NCBI RefSeq assembly: GCF_013177735.1
Contig: NZ_WOEZ01000292.1
Span: 1-57,419, forward strand
DNA length: 57,419 nt
Source: Paraburkholderia elongata
GTDB taxonomy: Bacteria > Pseudomonadota > Gammaproteobacteria > Burkholderiales > Burkholderiaceae
Direction of reading: 5' to 3'
Part shown: positions 9,004-17,427 of the stretch, in pieces
How the letters are laid out: each line of letters opens with the position of its first letter
How positions within the stretch are numbered: the stretch's first letter is position 1
Translations under genes and position numbers: made by a program
Notes under the pieces: generated by a model
The model's database searches: none
Told to the model about the DNA's origin: nothing
What the model saw: the letters and a program-made list of their open reading frames with translations, nothing else

Positions 9004-10596
9004 ATGTCGAGAATGACCACAAATGCGATGAGCCGCCGGCACCTGCTGACGCTGATCGGCAAGAACCTCGGCGCGGCCGCCATGATGCAAGGCATGGGCA
9101 CGTTGGGGTTCGCCGCTACCTCGACCTACGCCGGACCGATCAGACTCGATGGCGCGCCCAAAGGAACGCGAATTCTCGTGCTCGGCGCGGGCATGGCTGG
9201 CCTCGTCGCGGCCTTTGAGTTGAGGAACGCGGGCTACCACGTGCAGGTGCTCGAGTACAACGACCGCGCAGGCGGTCGGGCCTGGACTGTCAGGGGCGGT
9301 GATCGTTATACAGAACTTGGCGGTGCCATCCAGTACTGCGATTTCGCTGACGGGCTTTATCTGAACCCAGGGCCGTGGCGCATTCCGTATCACCACCAGG
9401 GCGTACTCGACTATGCAAAACGCCTGAAGGTGTCGCTCGAGCCGTTCATCCAGGTCAATTACAACGCATACCTGCATTCGACGGAGGCTTTCGATGGCAA
9501 GCCGCAACGATTCCGGGCGGTGCAGACCGACTATCAAGGCTATATCGCCGAGCTGCTTTCCAAAGCAATCCGCAAGGACGCGCTCGACGATGCGTTGTCA
9601 GTCGAAGATGCGCATCTGCTACTCGAATCGCTGCGCCAATGGGGTGCGCTCGGTCCGGATGGTCGCTATCAGGCGGGCCGGCGAAGCAGTGAACGCCGCG
9701 GATTCGCGACCGCGCATGGCGGTGGGCTGATGCTCGAGGCCGTGCCGTCGAATCTGCTCCCGCGCGACCCCTTGCTTGCATCGCGTTTGTGGCAATGGCT
9801 CTCGTCTGGAAACGAGCAGGACTTCCAGAGCGCCATTTTCCAGCCCGTCGGCGGCATGGACAGGATTGCCCATGCGCTTTATTCGCAGGTCGCGGGCGCT
9901 GTAGTGTTCAACGCCAGAGTCACGGCCATCTTGCAGGACGAGCAAGGCGTCACAGTGCGCTACACCGATACGACCACCCGGACCGAACGGAACGCGCACG
10001 CGGATTGGCTGGTGTGCACCATCCCGCTCTCGATTCTGAGTCAGATCGACATTGCGGTCGGGCCGGCCATGCGCGCCGCGATCGATGCGGTGCCCTACGA
10101 GACATCGGTGAAAATCGGGTTGCAATTCGGCCGGCGATTCTGGGAAGAAGACGACCAGATCTACGGCGGCATCACGCATACTGACCTGCCGATCTCGACG
10201 ATCGGCTATCCGGCAACAGGTTACGGATCGACCGGTCCTGCGGTGCTGCTCGGCGCCTACATGTGGGGGCCCGCCAGCTATGAGATGGGTGCACTGCCCC
10301 CTGCCGAACGGATCGCGGTGGCATTGAGCCAGGGCAGCCAGATTCATCCGCAGTACGCGCGCGAGTACCAGAACGGTTTCGCGATGAGCTGGAGCCGATC
10401 ACCGTTCACGAATGGCTGCTTCGCCGCATGGACGGATGCGCTGAGACAAGCGCATTACGCGAATCTCTGTCAGATCGACGGACGGATCGTCCTTGCCGGA
10501 GAGCACGCTTCCCATATCCCGGCATGGCAGGAAGGCGCCGTGCTGTCGTCGCTGGATGCGATCACCCGGTTGCATCGGAGAATCGTCAATGGATAG
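9004..10596 (+). CDS. Flavin amine oxidase family protein, Tat-exported, probable amine dehydrogenase
   Basis: A 530-residue flavoprotein of the monoamine oxidase/NicA2/L-amino-acid oxidase family. A twin-arginine signal (SRRHLLTLIGK, residues 10-20, then an alanine-rich stretch) exports the folded FAD protein. The dinucleotide loop GAGMAGL is at 61-67, Glu84 ends strand two, and RAGGRAWT (88-95) is the family's second FAD motif. The C-terminal motif AGEHASHIPAWQEGA closes the FAD site, where a Tyr or Trp normally lines the aromatic cage. The c-type cytochrome gene overlaps its last codons, which suggests electrons go to the cytochrome rather than to oxygen, as for NicA2 with CycN. Substrate: some amine, not predictable here. 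The start could also be ATG 9013 or 9028. Confidence 0.85.
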   Translation: MSRMTTNAMSRRHLLTLIGKNLGAAAMMQGMGTLGFAATSTYAGPIRLDGAPKGTRILVLGAGMAGLVAAFELRNAGYHVQVLEYNDRAGGRAWTVRGGDRYTELGGAIQYCDFADGLYLNPGPWRIPYHHQGVLDYAKRLKVSLEPFIQVNYNAYLHSTEAFDGKPQRFRAVQTDYQGYIAELLSKAIRKDALDDALSVEDAHLLLESLRQWGALGPDGRYQAGRRSSERRGFATAHGGGLMLEAVPSNLLPRDPLLASRLWQWLSSGNEQDFQSAIFQPVGGMDRIAHALYSQVAGAVVFNARVTAILQDEQGVTVRYTDTTTRTERNAHADWLVCTIPLSILSQIDIAVGPAMRAAIDAVPYETSVKIGLQFGRRFWEEDDQIYGGITHTDLPISTIGYPATGYGSTGPAVLLGAYMWGPASYEMGALPPAERIAVALSQGSQIHPQYAREYQNGFAMSWSRSPFTNGCFAAWTDALRQAHYANLCQIDGRIVLAGEHASHIPAWQEGAVLSSLDAITRLHRRIVNG

Positions 10597-11008
10597 GCCG
10601 ACGCTGATCCTCAGCGTGATGCTGATGGCCTGGCTGTCGGGAGGCGCGACGGTGTCGGCTCAGGCCGTGGCCGAGGACGCACCACGCACCTTCACGATTT
10701 CTCCGGGCGACCGCTTCACCGAAGAAAGCGGCGAAGCGCTTTACAACGCTACCTGCGCCGGATGCCATATGCCGGATGGAAAAGGCGCACAGGGCGCGGG
10801 TCACTACCCGGCGCTCGCTGACAACCCGGCAGTCGAAGCAGCACCCTACGTCATCGTCAACGTACTGTACGGCCGAAAGGCGATGCCATCGTTTGGCGAC
10901 GCGATGAATGACGATCAGGTCGCGGCTGTCGTCAACTACACGAGAACCCATTTCGGCAATCGATTTGCCGGAAGTGTCACGCCGAGCCAGGTTAGAAGTC
11001 TGCGCTGA
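10589..11008 (+). CDS. c-type cytochrome, partner of the amine oxidase
   Basis: A 139-residue exported monohaem cytochrome c. Its ATG at 10589 overlaps the last codons of the amine oxidase by 8 bases, so the two are translationally coupled. A signal peptide (residues 1-25, ending TVSAQA) precedes a class I fold with haem motif CAGCH at 56-60 and probable axial Met99 in KAMPSFG. It is periplasmic. Known precedent: nicotine oxidoreductase NicA2 uses the cytochrome CycN encoded nearby. Here the overlap strongly suggests a dedicated electron acceptor that feeds a terminal oxidase. The flavoprotein substrate remains unknown. Confidence 0.88.
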   Translation: MDRPTLILSVMLMAWLSGGATVSAQAVAEDAPRTFTISPGDRFTEESGEALYNATCAGCHMPDGKGAQGAGHYPALADNPAVEAAPYVIVNVLYGRKAMPSFGDAMNDDQVAAVVNYTRTHFGNRFAGSVTPSQVRSLR

Positions 11009-11099
11009 GTTCACGTGGCATGGCTGTCGATGCGCGGCCTCTTTCCCGCTTGCCATCAATCAGGCCGTCACATCACACCGCAGTCCCGTAAGTGCGCCC

Positions 11100-11258
11100 A
11101 AGCAGACGCAGACGACTTTCACGGATGACGCCTGGGGATCGCCGATGGACGCGGGCAATTCGCCGCTGTCCTCGCTGCAGCTCGCGGTGTTGCTTGAAGG
11201 ATTCAACTGGCAGGCGCTCAACGATGCCGCACAATCTGCATACGCGCGCACTCCGTAA
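11100..11258 (+). pseudogene. Possible IS66-type TnpB C-terminal relic
   Basis: The plus frame ending with TAA at 11256-11258 reads SPLSSLQLAVLLEGFNWQAL. This recalls the closing motif of IS66 TnpB proteins (LS-x-x-QL-x-x-LLEG-x-x-W). No start, no upstream TnpB sequence and no terminal repeats are visible. It could also be an unrelated short peptide. It directly precedes a strong terminator. Confidence 0.3.
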
Positions 11259-11267
11259 CGTCAGGGA

Positions 11268-11292
11268 GGCTCGCCGCACGGCGGGCCTTTTT
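11268..11292 (+). terminator. Rho-independent terminator
   Basis: An 8-base-pair stem GCTCGCCG/CGGCGGGC with a short CA loop is followed by CTTTTTC. It closes the amine oxidase-cytochrome transcript, about 260 bases after the cytochrome stop. Confidence 0.75.
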
Positions 11293-11658
11293 CACTATTT
11301 CACCGCATACCCGTCAGTGCATGACGCGCTGTCGTCTGCGCGCGTTCACGGCATTCGCGATTTCGCCTGTCGGGATTGAATGCGTTGCGCCTAGTCAACA
11401 GCCGATACGCGACGTCATAAAAAGTTCTTATCTCCCACAGCACACCGTCGTGCCGGCCAAGCGGTAAAAGTCTTCGATGGAAATCCGATGCTGCCGGTGA
11501 TCGCGCAATTCAGTGTTGCTCGAGATTTGCGCAGACTGCAAAGATAGACTCGCTCGATCCCTTACCGGATCTTGCGGCGAGGCACGAGACGCAGCGGCGC
11601 GGCCCGGAAGGGAAGTGCGGTTCCTATGACCCAGAGGAGCCGAATTCCCCCACTTCCG
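11293..11658. promoter_or_regulatory. Leader and promoter region of the porin gene
   Basis: This region is comparatively A+T rich around 11400-11550 and contains no supported gene. Porin transcripts in Burkholderia commonly have long leaders. No operator was recognised. Confidence 0.3.
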
Positions 11659-12846
11659 ATGGATGATCAAGTGAAAGTCAACCCTCTAATTCTTGCGTCT
11701 GCAGCAATGTGGGCCACGGTGGCCCATGCGCAGAGCAGCGTGACGCTATACGGTCTTCTCGATGCCGGCGTGACGTATACGAACAATCAACATGTCAGCG
11801 GCACGACAGGTCACAGCAACGTGCAGGCGACCAGCGGCAATCTCAATTCCGACCGATGGGGGCTGCGCGGCAGCGAGGACCTCGGCTCCGGTATGCGTGC
11901 CATCTTCACGTTGGAGAACGGTTTCAGCATCACCAACGGAAAATTGGGCCAGGGTGGCCGTATGTTCGGCCGCCAGGCCTGGGTGGGTCTCGCGACAGAC
12001 CAGTACGGCTCAGTGACGCTAGGGCGTCAATACGATTCGGTAGTCGACTATCTTGGACCCATGAGCCTGACGGGCACGCAGTATGGAGGCACCCAGTTCG
12101 CTCACCCGTTTGACAACGATAACCTCGATAACTCGTTTCGCGTCGACAACGCGATCAAGTATGCGAGCGCGAACTATAGTGGCCTGAAGTTCGGCGGCGT
12201 CTATGGCTTTTCAAACCAGGCCGGCGCCTTTGCGAACAACCGTCTGTACAGCCTGGGCGCGTCATACACCGCTGGTCCGTTGAACGTCGCGGCGGCCTAC
12301 ATGGAGATCAATCAGCCCGGGATGAATAGTGCCGGCGCCCTGGACGGCACCAGCACTTCCGCCGACGCACCGTTCACCGCGCAACGCCAGCGCGTCTGGG
12401 GCGCGGGCGCGAACTATTCGTTTGGCGCCGCAACCGTCGGACTGGTATGGACCCAGACGAAGCTCGACAGCGCGACCACGATCAGCACGGGCTCGCCATC
12501 GAGCCCCACGAAGTTCGGCAGTGCAAGCGGCCTTAGCTTCAACAACTATGAACTCAATGCACGCTACGATCTGACGCCGGCGTGGCGTATCTCAGGCGCC
12601 TATACATTTACCGACGGCCGCCTGAGCAACGCGACGACGAGCGCCAAACCCAAGTGGAACCAGATTAGCCTGCTGAGCGACTATGCGCTCTCCAAGCGGA
12701 CGGATCTCTATCTCGAAGGCGTGTATCAACATGTCAACGGCGCGAGCGGTACCGTGTTGAACGGTGCGTTGATCAATGGCATCGGCGCACAATCGGCGAC
12801 AAACACGCAAGTTGCGGTGACCGCAGGCATTCGCACCCGCTTCTAA
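11659..12846 (+). CDS. Gram-negative porin (OmpC/Burkholderia type)
   Basis: A general diffusion porin of about 395 residues. The signal peptide ends ATVAHA before QSSVTLYGLLDAGV, the universal first strand of these porins. DRWGLRGSEDLG, the loop 3 region GRQAWVGL, and the terminal strand AVTAGIRTRF with C-terminal phenylalanine (the BAM signal) are all present. It forms a 16-stranded trimer in the outer membrane. The start is unclear: ATG 11659 gives the best signal peptide length, GTG 11671 is possible, and ATG 11626 would add 11 residues. No neighbour explains its specificity. Downstream by 69 bases lies a lipoprotein gene that may share the transcript. Confidence 0.93.
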   Translation: MDDQVKVNPLILASAAMWATVAHAQSSVTLYGLLDAGVTYTNNQHVSGTTGHSNVQATSGNLNSDRWGLRGSEDLGSGMRAIFTLENGFSITNGKLGQGGRMFGRQAWVGLATDQYGSVTLGRQYDSVVDYLGPMSLTGTQYGGTQFAHPFDNDNLDNSFRVDNAIKYASANYSGLKFGGVYGFSNQAGAFANNRLYSLGASYTAGPLNVAAAYMEINQPGMNSAGALDGTSTSADAPFTAQRQRVWGAGANYSFGAATVGLVWTQTKLDSATTISTGSPSSPTKFGSASGLSFNNYELNARYDLTPAWRISGAYTFTDGRLSNATTSAKPKWNQISLLSDYALSKRTDLYLEGVYQHVNGASGTVLNGALINGIGAQSATNTQVAVTAGIRTRF

Positions 12847-12915
12847 CTCCCGGCCCTGACAAGACGCGGCCCTCCCGCCGCGCTTCCTCACGATTTTTCA
12901 TGATCGAAAACGCAC

Positions 12916-13995
12916 ATGATCCAGAAAAAATTAGTCATCCTGTCGAGTCTGATTGCAACGCTATCCGCATGCGGTGGCAACGGCTCATCGACGCCAGCCG
13001 CGACATCGGCGGCTATACCTGTCCCCGCTTCGGTGACCGCCGCTCAGTCGGGCTACAAGATTTCGGTTTTTGCCAAGGCGCCCGGCACGCTTCTGCCCGA
13101 CGATCTCGTCCAGCACGGCAGCAACATCTTCGCCATTGCGCAGGACAACAATAACAATCCGGACGGAACAACCGTCGCCGGTACGTCGCCGCAGAGCCAG
13201 GTGATCGAGTACGATCTGAACGGCAATGTCGTCAAGACGTTCAACATACCGGGGCACCCGGACGGCATCATGGAGTTCGATTCGCAGACGGTGTGGGTCA
13301 GCACCAATGAAGACGCGAACCCGCTTCTGATCGTGATCGATACCTCGGCCAATACCCAGACAACGCTCGCGCCCGACGTTACGCCGGCACATGGTGGCGG
13401 ACTCGATGACATGAAGAAGCTCAATGGGGTGGTGTATGTGTCCGCATCGCATCCCACATTGGGAGCCGCTACTGTAACGGCGCCTAAAGGCGTGAGTTCG
13501 GTGCCGTCGGCTTACACCGTCACCCTGAATCCGGACAACAAGACGTTTCATCTGACGCCCGCTCTGATGGGCAATGCGACAGCGACGAACATTGCAACGA
13601 ATACGCAAGTCACGCTTAACATGACCGATCCGGATTCGATGGCGATCGACCCGGCCGGCGACGTGGTGGTCGATAGTCAGGCTGACGCCGAACTCGTGTT
13701 CCTGAAGAACCCAGGGGCGAGTCAGTCGGTGAGCGTGTTGCCGCTTACGTTGTCCGGCAACGCTGCACCGGTGGACGACACGCGTTGGGCACCTTCAGGC
13801 AGTTCGTTCATGCTGCTGTCGGACAATAAAACTCAGTTGATCTATCGCATCGATGCAAGCGCTGGCTTTACGGCCGGAACGGCGTACACCTCCGGCCAGG
13901 GCACGCTGTTGCAGCTCAACACTTCGACGGGGGCAATGACACCGATCTATACCGGGATGGGTTCCCCGCACGGAATGATCTTTGTAGGCCAGTAG
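12916..13995 (+). CDS. Beta-propeller-like lipoprotein
   Basis: A 359-residue exported protein. The lipobox LSAC places the lipidated cysteine at residue 19 (SLIATLSAC), followed by a glycine- and serine-rich tether. The rest has repeated short strands with motifs such as VIEYDLNGNVVKTFNI, GVVYVSASH and DSMAIDPAGDVVVDS, typical of NHL/SMP-30-like six-bladed propellers. No catalytic residues can be named. It follows the porin gene by 69 bases on the same strand. A second lipoprotein of similar design occurs at 19488-20609. Function unknown; a cell-surface or periplasmic binding role is a guess. Confidence 0.8.
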   Translation: MIQKKLVILSSLIATLSACGGNGSSTPAATSAAIPVPASVTAAQSGYKISVFAKAPGTLLPDDLVQHGSNIFAIAQDNNNNPDGTTVAGTSPQSQVIEYDLNGNVVKTFNIPGHPDGIMEFDSQTVWVSTNEDANPLLIVIDTSANTQTTLAPDVTPAHGGGLDDMKKLNGVVYVSASHPTLGAATVTAPKGVSSVPSAYTVTLNPDNKTFHLTPALMGNATATNIATNTQVTLNMTDPDSMAIDPAGDVVVDSQADAELVFLKNPGASQSVSVLPLTLSGNAAPVDDTRWAPSGSSFMLLSDNKTQLIYRIDASAGFTAGTAYTSGQGTLLQLNTSTGAMTPIYTGMGSPHGMIFVGQ

Positions 13996-14004
13996 CCGGC
14001 CCGC

Positions 14005-14056
14005 TGCTGTCCATTCGGCGCACGCGATGCAGTGCGCTGGATGGACAGCCGAATGG
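14005..14056. terminator. Inverted repeat between convergent lipoprotein genes
   Basis: CCATTCGGC (14011-14019) and GCCGAATGG (14048-14056) are a perfect 9-base inverted repeat. CTGTCC and GGACAG flank the same halves. There is no long T-run, so it may act as a bidirectional terminator or a transcript stabiliser between the convergent genes. Confidence 0.45.
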
Positions 14057-14127
14057 GGGTTCTTCGATGTACGCGATCGCTACCTTCATTGCTTCACCTC
14101 GCTAAAAGGGAACATGACGATCGAAAC

Positions 14128-14598
14128 TCATTTGAAGGGAGCCTTCTCCGGTTCAGCTGCATACCTGTCCCGGATCGCGTTCACGCAGTGAGTGAATCGC
14201 GTGCGGAAACCAACGGGATCGACGCTCGGCGGTGTGAGTCCATCCGAAGTAACTTTTAATCCATTGGACGTACGGGTGACATCAAGATCGAAGGAACTGC
14301 CCGGCTCGTCCTCGAGAATCACCGTCTCGCGCACATCGTGGCTCTCGGAGCGGATGATCGCCTGGCATCCCTGGCGAAGCCCGCCCGGAGCATGAGCGTT
14401 GCCGCTGCCCGGGGCGATGTTATCCGGAGCGGCGCCGTACATCCGTAGTGCTTCGAATTGGGCAGGTGTCCCGGCGGCAACGAATGCGACGTCGGCCTCT
14501 GATATCCCGCTGCTACAACCGGTTACCAAGCTGGAAATTGCAGCCAGCATGATACAGGCGAAAGCGCATCGGAGACTTGGTGTGTCGTGGCGTAGCAT
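14128..14598 (-). CDS. Small lipoprotein of unknown function (intact copy)
   Basis: A 156-residue product with a signal peptide and lipobox LVTGC (Cys28), followed by SSGISEADVAFVAAGTP. The C-terminal part has alternating short strands (DEPGSSFDLDVTRTSNGLKV) and ends in a lysine-rich segment. No family is recognised. It is the last gene of a probable three-gene unit with the hypothetical gene at 14638 (39-base gap) and the GH18 gene at 15179. A decayed second copy lies at 18844-19100, where the whole 14082-14600 segment is repeated with a 212-base internal deletion. No membrane segments occur beyond the signal. Confidence 0.75.
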   Translation of the reverse strand: MLRHDTPSLRCAFACIMLAAISSLVTGCSSGISEADVAFVAAGTPAQFEALRMYGAAPDNIAPGSGNAHAPGGLRQGCQAIIRSESHDVRETVILEDEPGSSFDLDVTRTSNGLKVTSDGLTPPSVDPVGFRTRFTHCVNAIRDRYAAEPEKAPFK

Positions 14599-14637
14599 GG
14601 TTGATCCAGAAAATCGCGGTACGTGTTGGGTAGCGAG

Positions 14638-15144
14638 TTATCGAAAATGAACGTCAACAGAGAACAGCTCGGTCAAGTCCGCGCGCACCGTGCAGCGGCG
14701 CCCTGTTTCAGTCGTGTTGATGCTGATAAACAGCTGCTTCAACTGATCTCGTTTAGCACTCGGGTTCATGAAGCGAACACTCTCGATCTGTGCGTCGGTG
14801 ATGTTGTCAGGAGCAGACAGAACCGGACTGCACTGGAGGCTGATCGATTGTCCGTTGTATTCGCTAGCGATTCCAGTTGTTGTTGCGTCATCAATACCTT
14901 TTACAACTGTTGAGCGATCAATCCGGACCTCATAGAGATCGTGCGCAAATGAACCTGTCGTGACGCATAGTTCGGCAGACTTACCAACGTGATTGGTGAT
15001 GTTCACGATACTGCACGTTGCCTTGCCCGGAAGTGGGTCGAGCGTTGGGATACCAGCCGTAGGCGTCGCAGCGTAACCGGAAACGTCAATGAAGGCGACT
15101 GAGGTAACAAAAACGCTGAGCGACGCAATTAATTTTCTTTTCAT
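14638..15144 (-). CDS. Exported protein of unknown function
   Basis: A 168-residue product starting MKRKLIASLSVFVTSVAF at 15144; the frame is open further upstream but overlaps the GH18 gene end, and only this start gives a signal peptide (cleavage about GYA-ATPTAG). The mature part has four cysteines or so (ATCSIVNI, ELCVTTG, LQCSPV, RRCTV) that could form two disulfides, and no membrane segment. I recognise no family. It sits 34 bases after the GH18 gene and 39 bases before the lipoprotein gene, all on the minus strand, so the three are likely one exported-protein operon. Confidence 0.7.
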   Translation of the reverse strand: MKRKLIASLSVFVTSVAFIDVSGYAATPTAGIPTLDPLPGKATCSIVNITNHVGKSAELCVTTGSFAHDLYEVRIDRSTVVKGIDDATTTGIASEYNGQSISLQCSPVLSAPDNITDAQIESVRFMNPSAKRDQLKQLFISINTTETGRRCTVRADLTELFSVDVHFR

Positions 15145-15178
15145 TTGTATTCGATTTGGGAGATATTGAGCAGATCGC

Positions 15179-16306
15179 TCAGTTGATCGCAGCCGTGATC
15201 GCGCTCCAGAAGCTCGCGTCTTCGTCACCCAGGGCCCACATCGACACGCCTGCAAGATCGAGTGTCTTCGCGAACTGCGCTTTCACCTGAAGACCCTGCG
15301 CCGTCTCGTACCAGACCTCATGCGCGCTGCCGTCCGAAGCGGTGTAGCTGATATGAGCGGAATTGGTTGTGGCATCCCACTGCGGGGTCGCGCCGGTTGA
15401 AACGAGCAGCGTCGGCGTGTCCTTATACGCAACCGAGGTACCTGAACCAGCAGTCAGGTTCCAGTCATATCCATAGGCCGGCAAGCCCAGCAGTATCTTG
15501 TTCGCCGGGATCTGGGTAGCGGCGTACTGCAGCGACGCCAGCATCCAGTCGCTACCCGCGACCGGTCCCGGAGCCCGGTTGGGAACGGTTTCGTCGTAGG
15601 TCATCACCTGGATCAGGTCTGCGCTCCGGCCTAGCGCCGCATAATTGTATGGCCACGTCCACGTATTGGTTGCATCGTCACTCGTCTTGGCCGGCACGCT
15701 CAGTAACAAGGTGGAGTGGATGGCATGTAACTGGACGGCCAGGTCGGTGACAAAGCTGGTGTACGCGTCGCGGTCTGCGGGATCAATGCCTTCGAAGTCG
15801 AGGTTGATGCCGGTGAGGTTTGCCGTCTGGGCGAGCGCGACGATATTCTGGAGGGCGGTGGCACGGTTGGTCACCAAGGCGCCGTGGGCAATGACCGGAT
15901 CAAAGTCCGTCGCACCGAAATTGGAAATGCTGGCATACGACGCCCTCCCCGCAGCCAGGTCGCTGGAGAGGAGATTCACAGGAAGCGCCCCGCTTAGGGT
16001 GCCGTCAGCCGCCACCAGGACGACGTCCATCGACACGGCGGTGATCGGTGTGGCAGCGGCTGTGGCGGAGACCATGGAGTCGCTGCTGCCGGTAAAGTAT
16101 CCGAGTACCTGTTTGGCCTGCGCGGAGACCGGCGTGGATGCGGCGGGGGCACTGACCGCTGGGGTACTGGCCGCTGGAGCATTGGCAACTGGAGCGCTAG
16201 CAGTTGGGATGGAGGTGCTTGTCGCCGACGTGCCGCCACTGCCACCGCCACATCCGAATAGTGCGAGCGTGGCGCCGACAGCGCAGATCAGACTGACTAC
16301 TTTCAT
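15179..16306 (-). CDS. Glycoside hydrolase family 18 lipoprotein
   Basis: A 375-residue GH18 protein (chitinase or muramidase-like fold). Starting at 16306 gives a lipoprotein signal, LFGC with Cys19, then a low-complexity Ala/Pro/Ser/Val linker of imperfect 10-11-residue repeats (37-62). The catalytic strand is TGINLDFEG (165-173), with Asp170 and the proton donor Glu172. The usual first Asp of the DGxDxDxE motif is Thr165, so only part of the signature is present, as in spore-hydrolase-like GH18 members. QVMTYDE and the C-terminal VSMWALGDED complete the barrel. The upstream start at 16468 would add 54 residues without a signal. The substrate could be chitin, peptidoglycan or another N-acetylglucosamine polymer. 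Confidence 0.85.
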   Translation of the reverse strand: MKVVSLICAVGATLALFGCGGGSGGTSATSTSIPTASAPVANAPAASTPAVSAPAASTPVSAQAKQVLGYFTGSSDSMVSATAAATPITAVSMDVVLVAADGTLSGALPVNLLSSDLAAGRASYASISNFGATDFDPVIAHGALVTNRATALQNIVALAQTANLTGINLDFEGIDPADRDAYTSFVTDLAVQLHAIHSTLLLSVPAKTSDDATNTWTWPYNYAALGRSADLIQVMTYDETVPNRAPGPVAGSDWMLASLQYAATQIPANKILLGLPAYGYDWNLTAGSGTSVAYKDTPTLLVSTGATPQWDATTNSAHISYTASDGSAHEVWYETAQGLQVKAQFAKTLDLAGVSMWALGDEDASFWSAITAAIN

Positions 16307-16464
16307 GGCGGCCCCGTTAGACTCGTTCGTAGACGAAATTAACGGTCCGTTGAGCAAAAACTTGAATCCGAGGGAGAAACGGCGCTTCGTGACTGGCAAG
16401 GCTGTTCCGCGACGCAACGGCCAGCCGGCGACGAAAGTCATCGACCTCGGCTGAGCCTGTTCGA

Positions 16465-17349
16465 TCACAGCAGGGGTAACGTAAGTCTGATGTGCTCCGC
16501 GAATACCGTGGTCAGGTGGGAGGGACGCTCCCGCTCGAACTTTAGGGTAATGCCTATGGTGGGCAACGGCGGAAGCGCAGGATCGCCATTGAGTATAGAG
16601 AGATCCGGGGCGACGGCAGTCTGTGTGATGACGGCAATGGCCTGCCCCGAGCGGACGAGAGCCGTGAGGCCGGCAAGACTGCTGCTCGCATAGGCGATTC
16701 GGTAGGCCCTGCCTGCGCGTTGCAGCGCTTCGCGGGCCGCAACGTGGTCGAGCGTGTCCGGATCGGAAAGCGCCAGCGGCAACGGGTCGAAGTGCGCGGA
16801 ATCCAGCCCCGGATAGCCAACCCAGACCAGCGGTTCGCGGCGAATGATGTCGTCATTCGGGGCATCCTCCGGCAACGAAATCATGGCAAGGTCCAGCGCA
16901 TGCATCTCCAGTTGTTCGAGCAATCGTGGGGTGGGGGCGCAAATCACCTCCACCAGGGCATGCGGGTGCTGGCTTGAGAACTGACGCAGTAAATGCGGGA
17001 GGAAAACGGCGGCGTAGTCGTCCGGGCAGCCGAAGCGAATCGTCCCCGACAACCCTTTACCGGAAAGATCGGCCATCGCCTCGTCGTGCAGTCGCAGAAT
17101 GCGTTGGGCGTGGATCAACAGGCGTTCGCCGGGATTCGTCAGCACCACCCCACGACCCGTGCGCTGGAACAGTGGCTGTTCGACGATTTCTTCGAGGCGC
17201 TTCATCTGCTGACTCAGCGCAGACTGCGTTCGACCGATCCGGTTGGCCGCACGACAGAGCGCCCGAACTTCGGCAACGACGATAAACGAACGCAGCAGAT
17301 CGATTTCGAGTGAAAGACTCAAGATATTAGGCTCGCTTCTATCTTCCAT
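16465..17349 (-). CDS. dgdR: LysR-type regulator of dgdA (DgdR)
   Basis: A 294-residue LysR protein with helix-turn-helix around ALCRAANRIGRTQSALSQQM and an effector domain behind it. It diverges from dgdA across 78 bases. In Burkholderia cepacia a LysR-type protein, DgdR, is encoded divergently from dgdA and represses it until 2-methylalanine (or another dialkylglycine) is present. The identical arrangement here supports the name. The start at 17349 lacks a ribosome site, so translation may begin slightly downstream. The upstream GH18 gene starts 158 bases after its stop and is not obviously linked. Confidence 0.8.
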   Translation of the reverse strand: MEDRSEPNILSLSLEIDLLRSFIVVAEVRALCRAANRIGRTQSALSQQMKRLEEIVEQPLFQRTGRGVVLTNPGERLLIHAQRILRLHDEAMADLSGKGLSGTIRFGCPDDYAAVFLPHLLRQFSSQHPHALVEVICAPTPRLLEQLEMHALDLAMISLPEDAPNDDIIRREPLVWVGYPGLDSAHFDPLPLALSDPDTLDHVAAREALQRAGRAYRIAYASSSLAGLTALVRSGQAIAVITQTAVAPDLSILNGDPALPPLPTIGITLKFERERPSHLTTVFAEHIRLTLPLL

Positions 17350-17427
17350 AAGAACTATTCGATTCTATGAAAGCAGAGAGCCATCTAGACTGCAAGTTAT
17401 TCTCGCGACTAACCAAGGAGAAGCAAG
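17350..17427. promoter_or_regulatory. dgdR-dgdA intergenic control region
   Basis: These 78 bases separate divergent dgdR and dgdA and contain both promoters and presumably the DgdR operator. AAGGAG at 17415-17420 is the ribosome site for the GTG start of dgdA. Confidence 0.6.
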
